DNA of 64,000 nucleotides from Goodfellowiella coeruleoviolacea (GTDB taxonomy: Bacteria; Actinomycetota; Actinomycetes; Mycobacteriales; Pseudonocardiaceae), in the NCBI RefSeq assembly GCF_024171785.1, contig NZ_JAMTCK010000004.1:372001-436000 (forward strand), read 5' to 3'. This document shows, piece by piece, positions 55,720 through 64,000 of the stretch. The stretch's first letter is position 1. Each line of letters begins with the position of its first letter. A model generated the notes under the pieces. The model did no database searches. It had not been told where the DNA came from and worked only from the letters and a program-made list of their open reading frames with translations. The position numbers and the translations under genes are program-made.

Positions 55720-56172
55720 TCAGGCGCGGCCCCGGGTCAGGGTGGGCCGCAGCACCATGCCGTTGACGCGCTGGAAGCCCAGCCGGCGGTAGAACGGCAC
55801 CACGTCGTCGTCACAGCACAGGTCGATGCCGTACATGCCGCCGTCCGGGTCGCCGGACAGCTCCCGGTGGTGCCGGTCGAGTTCGCCGAGCACCCGCCGG
55901 ACCAGTTCGGTGCCGATGCCCCGGCCCTGGTACTCGGGCAGCACTTCGAGCAGCGGCAGGTAGGCCATGAGCACACCGTCGGTGAGCGCGGTGACGAACC
56001 CCACCACCCGGTCGGCGTCCTTGGCCAGCACCACGTGCTGGGAGCCGTGCAGCAGGGCGAGCCGCCGCGCCGGCTCGGGCGGGGCCGGCCAGCCGACGAA
56101 GAAGCCGGCCAGATCCGCCGGGGTGAGTCCGGCCAGGTCGCAGGTGTACTCGATCGCCGCCGCCGATGTCAT
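55720..56172 (-). CDS. GNAT-family N-acetyltransferase
   Basis: The ATG at 56172 with GGAGCG upstream gives 150 residues. The acetyl-CoA motif is VLPEYQGRGIGTELVRRVL (Q/RxxGxG/A), preceded by strand VVGFVTALTDGVLMAYLPLL and followed by YGIDLCCDDDVVPFYRRLGFQ. The N-terminus LPADLAGFFVGWP-like segment is typical of GNAT proteins that act on small amines or amino acids. Substrate unknown. Confidence 0.88.
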   Translation of the reverse strand: MTSAAAIEYTCDLAGLTPADLAGFFVGWPAPPEPARRLALLHGSQHVVLAKDADRVVGFVTALTDGVLMAYLPLLEVLPEYQGRGIGTELVRRVLGELDRHHRELSGDPDGGMYGIDLCCDDDVVPFYRRLGFQRVNGMVLRPTLTRGRA

Positions 56173-56358
56173 CGTCGCTCCACGCCGTTCTCGGTTCGTC
56201 CGTGGCGGGCCCGCGCACCGGGTGGCGGCCCCGCTCCGCTGTGACTGGGCAGGGGAACACAGCTCGGCCGGCCGCCGCCAGCGAATATCGCGGCGGCGAC
56301 CGGCCGGGTCGGCGACCGGGCACACCTCACGGGAGGTGGCTGTCCGGGCGGGCAACTC

Positions 56359-57345
56359 TCAGGGGGAGACGGTCAGCGCCGGGTTGGTCTCCACCACGCC
56401 CTCCAGCACCGCGTCGATCTCGGCCATCAGGTCCGCGTCCAGCTTCACGCCGGCGGCCTTCACGTTCTCGGTCACCTGCTCGGGCCGGGACGCGCCGATG
56501 ATCGCCGAGGCCACGTTCGGGTTCTGCAGCACCCAGGCCACGGCCAGCTGCGCCAGGCTCAGGCCGGCCTGCTCGGCCAGCGGCTTGAGCCGCTGCACCT
56601 TCTCCAGCACGTCGTCACGCAGCCAGCGGGCGATCATCTTGCCGCCCGACTCGTCGGTGGCCCTGGAACCGGCCGGCGGCTGGGCACCCGGCAGGTACTT
56701 GCCGGTCAGCACGCCCTGCGCGATGGGCGACCAGACGATCTGGCTGATGCCCTCCCGCTCGCTGGTGGGCACCACCTGCGACTCGATCACCCGCCACAGC
56801 ATCGAGTACTGCGGCTGGTTGGACACGAACGGGATGTTCAGCTCGCGGGCCAGCGCCGCGCCCCTGGCGATCTGCTCGGCGGTCCACTCGGACACGCCGA
56901 CGTAGAGCACCTTGCCCTGGCGGACCAGGTCGGCGAAGGCCGACATGGTCTCCTCCAGCGGCACGGTCCGGTCGAACCGGTGCGCCTGGTAGAGGTCGAC
57001 GTAGTCGGTCTGCAACCGCCGCAGCGAGGCGTTGCAGGACTCCATGATGTGCTTGCGGCCCAGCCCCCGGTCGTTGGGGCCGCCCGGGCCGGTCGGCCAG
57101 TAGACCTTGGTGAAGATCTCCAGGCTCTCCCGGCGCTGGCCGGCCAGCGCCCGCCCCAGGACCGCCTCCGCCTTGGTGTTGGCGTAGACGTCGGCTGTGT
57201 CGAACGTGGTGATGCCTGCGTCCAGCGCGGCCCGCACGCACGCCTGGGCCTGCTCTTCCTCGACCTGGGAGCCGTGGGTGAGCCAGTTGCCGTACGAGAT
57301 CTCACTGACGGAAAGGCCGCTTCGGCCGAGACGACGGAACTCCAT
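56359..57345 (-). CDS. Aldo/keto reductase
   Basis: 328 residues. The TIM-barrel reductase has the catalytic tetrad visible: Asp and Tyr in FDTADVYANTKAEAVLG, Lys in IFTKVYWP and His in LYQAHRFDR. The C-terminal NADPH motif is SAIIGASRPEQVTENV. The subgroup is that of voltage-gated potassium channel beta subunit-like reductases (YghZ-like). It is a cytosolic NADPH-dependent carbonyl reductase of unknown substrate. Confidence 0.93.
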   Translation of the reverse strand: MEFRRLGRSGLSVSEISYGNWLTHGSQVEEEQAQACVRAALDAGITTFDTADVYANTKAEAVLGRALAGQRRESLEIFTKVYWPTGPGGPNDRGLGRKHIMESCNASLRRLQTDYVDLYQAHRFDRTVPLEETMSAFADLVRQGKVLYVGVSEWTAEQIARGAALARELNIPFVSNQPQYSMLWRVIESQVVPTSEREGISQIVWSPIAQGVLTGKYLPGAQPPAGSRATDESGGKMIARWLRDDVLEKVQRLKPLAEQAGLSLAQLAVAWVLQNPNVASAIIGASRPEQVTENVKAAGVKLDADLMAEIDAVLEGVVETNPALTVSP

Positions 57346-57421
57346 GGTGGAGAGCCTAGACGAAATCGTTGTGCTTGCTAACGACCCGGGGCGGTACCCC
57401 GCTCCACCTGGGGTGGGGCCG

Positions 57422-58063
57422 TCACCTGATCGCGTCGCCCGGCCGGACCCTCGGCTTGGGCACCCGCAGCCGGCGCAGCTGGCTGGCCCGGATGAACGAG
57501 TACCAGCCGAGGGACAGCCCGCGCAGCGGCGAGTCCGGGAACTTCGCCCGCACCCGCTTGGTCACCAGCCGGCCGAGCACGACGCCCTCGACGAGCATGG
57601 CCAGCAGCATCAGCGTGCACGCCAGGGTGGCGTACTGCTGCACCTGCACCAGCGGGGTGAGCAGGGCGACGAACACCACCACGGCCAGCGGCATGAACAG
57701 GCCGAGCAGGTTGCGGCGGCTGTCCACCAGGTCGCGGATGTAGGCCTTGACCGGGCCGCGGTCGCGCGGGAGCAGGTACCGGTCGTCGCCGGCCATCATC
57801 CGCTCGCGGCGCTCCGCCGCGGCCCTGCGCCGCTCCTCCTTGTTGCCGCGCATCCGGCGCATGGCCTCGCGCTGGTTCCTCGGGGGCGGCGGCACCGGGC
57901 CGCGCCGGCGGTTCTCCGCCTCGCGCCGCTTGGGCGTGGGCCGCCCCTTGCCCGGCGTGACCGCCTTGCTGCCCGTCGTCACCTCGACCGGATTGGCCAC
58001 CTCCACCGCGTCCTTGTCGGCGGTAGCGGTGGTCTCGGCGGAGTTGCGGCGCAGGAACCTCAC
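57422..58063 (-). CDS. DUF3043 membrane protein
   Basis: The GTG at 58063 gives 213 residues and is possibly leaderless (TACCCT just upstream on the minus strand). The cytoplasmic N-terminal half is charged and low in complexity (RREAENRRRGPVPPPPRNQ, EERRRAAAERRERM). The conserved region follows: GPVKAYIRDLVDSRRNLLG, two membrane helices (about 125-170) and FPDSPLRGLSLGWYSFIRA. In M. tuberculosis the homologue is Rv2206, next to erpA and cobT, as here. The function is unknown. Confidence 0.92.
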   Translation of the reverse strand: MRFLRRNSAETTATADKDAVEVANPVEVTTGSKAVTPGKGRPTPKRREAENRRRGPVPPPPRNQREAMRRMRGNKEERRRAAAERRERMMAGDDRYLLPRDRGPVKAYIRDLVDSRRNLLGLFMPLAVVVFVALLTPLVQVQQYATLACTLMLLAMLVEGVVLGRLVTKRVRAKFPDSPLRGLSLGWYSFIRASQLRRLRVPKPRVRPGDAIR

Positions 58064-58365
58064 ACCATTAGGGTAGGGCAGGCCCCGAACGGGGCATTTC
58101 CGGTGCCGGACTGCCCCGTGCCGCGTGGCGCGTTCGTCCTCGGCTCCTGTCCCCGCTGGCTGTCCTCGGGCGGCTCGGGCCCGGTCGGCTCCGGCGCGGT
58201 GTGCCACCATGGTGTGGCGGGAACAAAGCGGGACTGTCCCGTGTTGGCACGGGCGGGCGGATCGGTCACGTCGGTGGCCGAGAGCCTCCGGACAACCCTT
58301 TCGGCCACGCCGGTGACCGAGAGCTGTGCGACACACGTGCCCGCGAAGGACCTTGAGGGAGAGCC

Positions 58366-58725
58366 ATGACGACCGCTCAGGAGACCGCTGCCGAGCAGAC
58401 CCACGGCGTCACGTTGACCGAGGCGGCTGCGAGCAAGGCCAAGGCGCTGCTCGACCAGGAGGGTCGAGACGACATGCACCTGCGCATCGCCGTCCAGCCG
58501 GGCGGCTGCGCTGGCCTGCGCTACCAGCTGTTCTTTGACGAGCGCACCCTGGACGGCGACGTCTTCCGGGACTTCAACGGGCTCAAGGTGGCCGTGGACC
58601 GGATGAGCGCTCCCTACGTGCAGGGCGCCGTGATCGACTTCGTCGACACCATCGAGAAGCAGGGCTTCACCATCGACAACCCCAACGCCACCGGCTCCTG
58701 CGCCTGCGGCGACTCGTTCAACTGA
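58366..58725 (+). CDS. erpA: Iron-sulfur cluster insertion protein ErpA
   Basis: 119 residues. A-type Fe-S carrier of the HesB/IscA group. The three cluster cysteines are Cys48 in QPGGCAGLRYQ and Cys112 and Cys114 in GSCACGDSFN at the C-terminus. It delivers clusters to apoproteins; LipA in this window is a typical client in other bacteria. A hairpin follows the stop. Confidence 0.96.
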   Translation: MTTAQETAAEQTHGVTLTEAAASKAKALLDQEGRDDMHLRIAVQPGGCAGLRYQLFFDERTLDGDVFRDFNGLKVAVDRMSAPYVQGAVIDFVDTIEKQGFTIDNPNATGSCACGDSFN

Positions 58726-59994
<1,269 letters not shown>

Positions 59995-60094
59995 CCCGGC
60001 GCGATCCCGGGGGCGCGGGCCGGCTCGGCTCCCGCCCCCGGGTGGTCCCGTGGTGGACCGGGGCGCGCCGGCAGTCCCCCCCGCTGACAACGAC

Positions 60095-60130
60095 GGAGCC
60101 GCCGGGGCTGGTGATCGCCCCGGCGGCTCC
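60095..60130. terminator. Putative bidirectional terminator between convergent kinase and asnB genes
   Basis: A 14-bp perfect stem: GGAGCCGCCGGGGC (60095-60108) and GCCCCGGCGGCTCC (60117-60130) with an 8-nt loop. It lies between convergent genes and has no strong T-run on either side. Confidence 0.75.
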
Positions 60131-60195
60131 TGCCTACGCCTTGTGCTGTTGTCGGCCCCGCTGGCCGGCCCACCGGGGCTGGCCAGCCGAGGTGG

Positions 60196-62124
60196 TCAGA
60201 GCCGCACCGGGTAGCGGGGCTCCGGCACCACCGGGCGGATGCGCTGCTCGACGAAGATGCCGTGCCAGAGCATGAACACGATCAGCGCCCAGATCCGCCG
60301 GCTGTGGTCGAGCGTGCCCGCGCGGTGCTCCTCCACCATCCGCAGCACGGCCGGCTTGTCGATGTACTCGTCGGTCTGCGACTCGCGCACGATGTGCAGC
60401 ACCCAGTCGTGCATCTCCTCGCGCAGCCAGTGCCGGATCGGCACGGGGAAGCCGAGCTTGCGCCGGTTCAGCACGTGCGCCGGCACGATCTCGCGCAGCG
60501 CCTGGCGCAGCGCGTACTTGGTGGTCTCCTTGGTGATCTTCTGCTCCAGCGGGATCTGCGAGGCCACCCGGAACACCTCCGGGTCCAGGAACGGCACGCG
60601 CAGCTCCAGCGAGTTGGCCATGGTCACCTTGTCGGCCTTGACCAGGATGTCGCCGCGCAGCCAGGTGAACAGGTCCACGTGCTGCATCCGGGTCACCGGG
60701 TCCCAGCCGGCCGACTCCCGGTACGGGCCGGCGGTCACGTCCTGGTGCGACACCCGCGGGTCGAAGCTGCGCAGCACCGACCGCAGCTGGTCGTCCCGGA
60801 AGATCCGGGCGTTGCCGTAGTAGCGCTCCTCCAGGGTGAGCGCGCCGCGGCGGAGCAGGTCCTTGCCGCGCACGCCCTCCGGGATCTTGGTGGACACCTT
60901 GCCCATGGCCTTGCGCAGCGCCCCGGGCACCTTCTCGAACGCGGCCAGCGACAGCGGCTCCCGGTAGATGGTGTAGCCGCCGAACAGCTCGTCGCTGCCC
61001 TCCCCGGAGAGCACCACCTTGACGTGCTCGCGGGCCTCGCGGGCGATGAACCACAGCGGCACCAGCGCCGGGTCGGCCACCGGGTCGTCCAGGTACCACA
61101 CGATCAGCGGCAGGGCCTCCATCATCTCGTCGGCGGAGACCGTGCGGATCACGTGCTTGACGCCGATCGCCGCGGCCGACTCGGCCGCCACGTCCACCTC
61201 GGAGTAGCCGGCGCGCTCGAAGCCGGTGGTGAAGGTGATCAGGTCGGGGTTGTGGTCCTTGGCCAGCGCCGCGATGGCGGTGGAGTCGATCCCGCCGGAC
61301 AGGAACGAGCCCACGGTCACGTCCGCGCGCATGTGCTTGGCCACCGAGTCCCGCATGACCTCGGCGATCTCGTGGTAGAGCCGCTTGGCCTCCACGTCAC
61401 CGTTGACCGTGCGGGGCCGGAAGGTCGCGGCGAAGTACCGCTCGGTCACCGGCTGACCGCCAGGGACCAGCGTGAACGAGTTGCCCGACTCCAGCCGGTG
61501 CACCTGGTCGTGCAGGGTGGCCGGCTCGGGCACGTACTGCAGCGTCAGGTAGTGCTGCAGCGCCCGCCGGTCCATCCGGGGCGCGATGCCGATGGTGTTG
61601 GCCAGCGCCAGCACGCTCTTCTTCTCGCTGGAGAACACCGCGCCCCTCGGGCCGACCGCGTAGAACAGCGGCTTGATGCCGAACGGGTCGCGCGCGCCGA
61701 ACACGACCCGGCGCTCGTTGTCCCAGATCAGGAAGGCGAACATGCCGCGCAACCGGCCGACCACGGACGGGCCGAGGTAGTGGTAGGCGGCGACGATCAC
61801 CTCGCTGTCGCCGTCGGTGGTGAACCGGGCGCCGTACCGCTCGATCAGCTCGGCACGCAGCTCCAGGTAGTTGTAGATCTCGCCGTTGAACAGCAGGGCG
61901 TACCGGCCCTCCGCCCCGGGCGGGCCCCACAGCAGCGGCTGGTGGGAGTGCTCCACGTCGATGATGGACAGTCGGTTGAAGCCGAAGACGGCCTGGCCAC
62001 CGACCCACGTGCCACTCTCGTCGGGCCCGCGGTGCCGCTGGCAGCGCATCGCGCTCGCCACGGCCGGACGTGCCTGTTCGGCGTCGTACTCGCTAGCGCA
62101 AACCAGTCCAGTCAGACCGCACAC
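60196..62124 (-). CDS. asnB: Asparagine synthase (glutamine-hydrolysing)
   Basis: The GTG at 62124 places the nucleophile cysteine at residue 2 (VCGLTGLV), as the N-terminal amidase requires; 642 residues. The glutaminase domain has RGPDESG, NGEIYNYLELR and DGDSEVI; the synthetase domain has the ATP pyrophosphatase loop SFLSGGIDSTAIAAL and LSGEGSDELFGGY. It makes asparagine from aspartate and glutamine. In mycobacteria the homologue next to ctaC (Rv2201) is implicated in cell envelope amidation; that role is not visible here. Divergent from ctaC. Confidence 0.95.
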   Translation of the reverse strand: MCGLTGLVCASEYDAEQARPAVASAMRCQRHRGPDESGTWVGGQAVFGFNRLSIIDVEHSHQPLLWGPPGAEGRYALLFNGEIYNYLELRAELIERYGARFTTDGDSEVIVAAYHYLGPSVVGRLRGMFAFLIWDNERRVVFGARDPFGIKPLFYAVGPRGAVFSSEKKSVLALANTIGIAPRMDRRALQHYLTLQYVPEPATLHDQVHRLESGNSFTLVPGGQPVTERYFAATFRPRTVNGDVEAKRLYHEIAEVMRDSVAKHMRADVTVGSFLSGGIDSTAIAALAKDHNPDLITFTTGFERAGYSEVDVAAESAAAIGVKHVIRTVSADEMMEALPLIVWYLDDPVADPALVPLWFIAREAREHVKVVLSGEGSDELFGGYTIYREPLSLAAFEKVPGALRKAMGKVSTKIPEGVRGKDLLRRGALTLEERYYGNARIFRDDQLRSVLRSFDPRVSHQDVTAGPYRESAGWDPVTRMQHVDLFTWLRGDILVKADKVTMANSLELRVPFLDPEVFRVASQIPLEQKITKETTKYALRQALREIVPAHVLNRRKLGFPVPIRHWLREEMHDWVLHIVRESQTDEYIDKPAVLRMVEEHRAGTLDHSRRIWALIVFMLWHGIFVEQRIRPVVPEPRYPVRL

Positions 62125-62495
62125 GCGTCTCGCGCACCTCTCGTGTCGAGTCCTGTCGAGCTGTAGCAGTTCCTCGGGTTCGCCGGCATCGGCAGGGGCC
62201 GGGCCGGTTTCCGGCCGCGTCGCGGGGCGGTGGCGAAGCCCTCGGTGTGTGGTCAAGTATGCCGGGACAGCGCGGTGAGCCGGGCGGCGGCCGTTGGCCG
62301 ACCCGGACCGGCGCTACCTCGACCGGGTGGCGTTGTGATCTAAACGGCAGGTCGACGCGCCTGCCCCCGGGCGGTGGCGCGGCACGTGCTGAGCTAGGCT
62401 CCTCACGACTCCGGCCGGGTGCCGGCAAATGCTTTTCAGCAGCGGCTGTCAGCCGTCGCGGCGAGGTAGCTAAGTCAGCGAGGAGGCGTCGAGCA
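62125..62495. other. Divergent promoter region between asnB and ctaC
   Basis: No gene is supported. The region holds the promoters of asnB and ctaC and the AGGAGG site (62481-62486) nine bases before the ctaC GTG. No clear operator was recognised. Confidence 0.4.
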
Positions 62496-63431
62496 GTGGG
62501 CCTGAAGGAGGGCACCAGGGCAGCACGGCTGGCCAAGATCACTGGGCTGGTCGGCCTGGTTGGCATCGCGGCCACCGGCTGCTCCACGGACGAGGTGCTG
62601 CGCTTCGGCTGGCCGGTGGGGGTGACCCCGCAGTCCGAGCGGATGCGTGACCTGTGGACCTGGTCGGTGGTTGCCGCGTTGATCGTGGGTGTCATCGTCT
62701 GGGGACTGACCCTGTGGTCGGTGATCTTCCACCGCAAGAAGTCGGACCGGTTCCCTCGGCAGACCGCGTACAACATGCCGCTGGAGATCGTGCTCGTCAC
62801 GGTGCCCACGGTGATCGTGGCGGTGTTGTTCTACTTCACCGCGACCGCGCAGAACTTCGTGAACAAGTTGTCGGACAACCCGGACGTCACCGTCGACGTG
62901 GTGGCGTTCCAGTGGAACTGGGAGTTCCAGTACCCCGACTACCCGACCGGCCAGGACAACGGCGGCACGCCGGTGAGCACGGTGGGCACCTCCAACGAGA
63001 TCCCGCTGCTGGTCCTGCCGACGAACAAGACGATCAGGTACAACCTGAAGTCCACCGACGTGATCCACTCGTTCTTCGTGCCGGAGTTCCACTTCAAGCG
63101 GGACGTCTTCCCGGAGCCGGACAAGAACAACCAGGAAGCGTCGTTCGAGAACACCATCGACAAGCAGGGCTCGTTCGTCGGCCGTTGCGCCGAGCTGTGC
63201 GGCGTCTACCACGCGATGATGAACTTCGAGGTCCGCGCGCTCAGTCCCGACCTGTTCGACCAGTACATGAAGCTGCGGCAGCAGACCAACGCCCAGACTG
63301 GTCGGCCCTACACCGCGGCCGAGGCGCTCAGCCAGCTCAACTGCGGTGAGCTGTGCACCCCGCACGCGCTGACGACCACGCCGTTCGACACCAAGCGCAC
63401 GGCCCGCGAGGCCTCCGGCGGCGGCAGCTGA
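62496..63431 (+). CDS. ctaC: Cytochrome c oxidase subunit II
   Basis: The GTG at 62496 behind AGGAGG gives 311 residues. A lipoprotein-type signal ends at Cys29 (VGIAATGCS). Two membrane helices are near residues 55-78 and 95-115. The outer cupredoxin domain has the aromatic electron entry FQWNWEFQY and the CuA site HSFFVPEFH plus CAELCGVYHAMM. It takes electrons from the bc1 complex in the aa3 oxidase. ctaF follows 30 bp later; the catalytic subunit ctaD is not in this window. Confidence 0.97.
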   Translation: MGLKEGTRAARLAKITGLVGLVGIAATGCSTDEVLRFGWPVGVTPQSERMRDLWTWSVVAALIVGVIVWGLTLWSVIFHRKKSDRFPRQTAYNMPLEIVLVTVPTVIVAVLFYFTATAQNFVNKLSDNPDVTVDVVAFQWNWEFQYPDYPTGQDNGGTPVSTVGTSNEIPLLVLPTNKTIRYNLKSTDVIHSFFVPEFHFKRDVFPEPDKNNQEASFENTIDKQGSFVGRCAELCGVYHAMMNFEVRALSPDLFDQYMKLRQQTNAQTGRPYTAAEALSQLNCGELCTPHALTTTPFDTKRTAREASGGGS

Positions 63432-63461
63432 GCGGATGACGGACGGGAGAACGAGGACACC

Positions 63462-63860
63462 ATGAAGGTCGAAGCCAGGCTGTTCGACGTCATCACCGGG
63501 TTCGCCTTTCTCGTGGCGATCATCTACGGGTTCTGGGCCCAGGAGCCGGTCGGCATTGTGGCGCTGACCCTGACCGGTGGGCTGTCGCTGATCATCGGCA
63601 CCTACTTCCGGTTCGTGGCGCGCCGCATCGAGCAGCGGCCCGAGGACAACCCGGACGCCGAGGTCAGCGACGGCGCCGGCGAGCTGGGCTTCTTCAGCCC
63701 GGGCAGCTACTGGCCGATCGCCCTGGCCTCGGCCGCGGCCGTGGGCGGTGTGGCCGTCGCGTTCTGGCACGTGTGGCTGCTGGTGATCGCGGCCGTGCTG
63801 ATCCTGGTCGCCGTGGGCGGCCTGCTGTTCGAGTACCACGTGGGCCCCAACCACGAGTGA
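63462..63860 (+). CDS. ctaF: Cytochrome c oxidase subunit IV (actinobacterial)
   Basis: 132 residues with four hydrophobic helices: VITGFAFLVAIIYGFWAQ, VALTLTGGLSLIIGTYF, SYWPIALASAAAVGG and FWHVWLLVIAAVLILVAV. The stretches RRIEQRPEDNPDAE and ELGFFSPGSYWP are the family signature. It is a small subunit of the actinobacterial aa3 oxidase, in operon with ctaC as in mycobacteria. Confidence 0.96.
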   Translation: MKVEARLFDVITGFAFLVAIIYGFWAQEPVGIVALTLTGGLSLIIGTYFRFVARRIEQRPEDNPDAEVSDGAGELGFFSPGSYWPIALASAAAVGGVAVAFWHVWLLVIAAVLILVAVGGLLFEYHVGPNHE

Positions 63861-63883
63861 CCCCAGCCCCTGAGGCGTCCCCG

Positions 63884-63926
63884 AACGGGCCGGCCGGAGT
63901 GCACAGTCCACTCCGACCGGCCCGTT
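63884..63926 (+). terminator. Terminator after ctaC-ctaF
   Basis: An 18-bp stem with one mismatch pairs 63884-63901 (AACGGGCCGG...) with 63909-63926 (...CCGGCCCGTT); the loop is 7 nt. It lies 23 bp past the ctaF stop. Confidence 0.88.
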
Positions 63927-63948
63927 CGTCGTTCCACCCCACCCCCAC

Positions 63949-63993
63949 CCGCGAGTCGACTTTGCAAACCCCGCGAGTTGACAGTTCAGGCAG
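63949..63993. repeat. Direct repeat at the right edge
   Basis: CGCGAGTCGAC (63950-63960) and CGCGAGTTGAC (63972-63982) are 22 bp apart, each preceded by C-rich sequence. The array may continue past the window. Confidence 0.5.
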
Positions 63994-64000
63994 GGCCGTT

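Noticed and set aside
63432-64000. Missing ctaD as a sign of a broken oxidase operon
   Set aside because: ctaC-ctaF without ctaD is the normal order in mycobacteria, so absence here is expected.

Overview
The window is chromosomal DNA from a very high G+C actinomycete. GTG and TTG starts, strongly GC-biased third codon positions, F420-dependent and cobalamin genes, and a ctaC-ctaF pair lacking ctaD point to a Pseudonocardiaceae-like member of the Mycobacteriales/Pseudonocardiales side; the genus cannot be fixed from sequence alone. No insertion sequence, phage gene, CRISPR array or rRNA was seen. One tRNA (Val, UAC anticodon) is present.

A conserved actinobacterial backbone runs through the window: fasR (left edge), aceE, a DUF3052 gene, ahpE, tRNA-Val, lipA, lipB, a TIGR01777 gene, the 2-oxoacid dehydrogenase E2 gene (sucB/dlaT), lpdA, pepA, ilvE, cobS-cobT-cobU, a DUF3043 gene, erpA, a PfkB sugar kinase, asnB, ctaC and ctaF. 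The same order is known from M. tuberculosis (about Rv2199c to Rv2242) and in part from Streptomyces. It links pyruvate dehydrogenase, lipoate synthesis, Fe-S assembly and cytochrome oxidase.

Accessory blocks interrupt this backbone. (1) 1.6-14.7 kb: a mechanosensitive-type channel, an FMN riboswitch with a RibM/PnuC transporter, an SNF2 helicase/SWIM pair, an Rrf2/MFS pair, an SDR/LysR pair and two tandem secreted subtilases, one with altered active-site motifs. (2) 19.8-27.9 kb: a NarL-type two-component system, an uncharacterised four-gene membrane cassette (22.3-26.3 kb) and a MarR/hydrolase operon. (3) 29.2-38.8 kb: an SDR, two TetR regulators, an MFS exporter, an amidohydrolase, an F420-type luciferase-like oxidoreductase and a Tat-exported beta-lactamase-fold protein. 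(4) 52.8-57.3 kb: a RebH/PrnA-like tryptophan halogenase with its flavin reductase, an acetyltransferase and an aldo/keto reductase.

The most unusual signal is not a gene. Many intergenic spacers are built of degenerate tandem repeats with periods of 14, 15, 16-17 or 21 bp. Two distant arrays (10137-10553 and 31672 onwards) share one design: every 21 bp, two B-DNA turns, there is a small dyad of type NNYCC-N5-GGRNN whose arms change together while CC and GG are mostly kept. A 14-bp array before the main gene of the four-gene cassette has a similar TCC-N5-GGA dyad. Three further arrays of 16-17 bp enclose the stop codon of a neighbouring gene. These look like one family of short phased-hairpin arrays and are the best candidate here for something undescribed.
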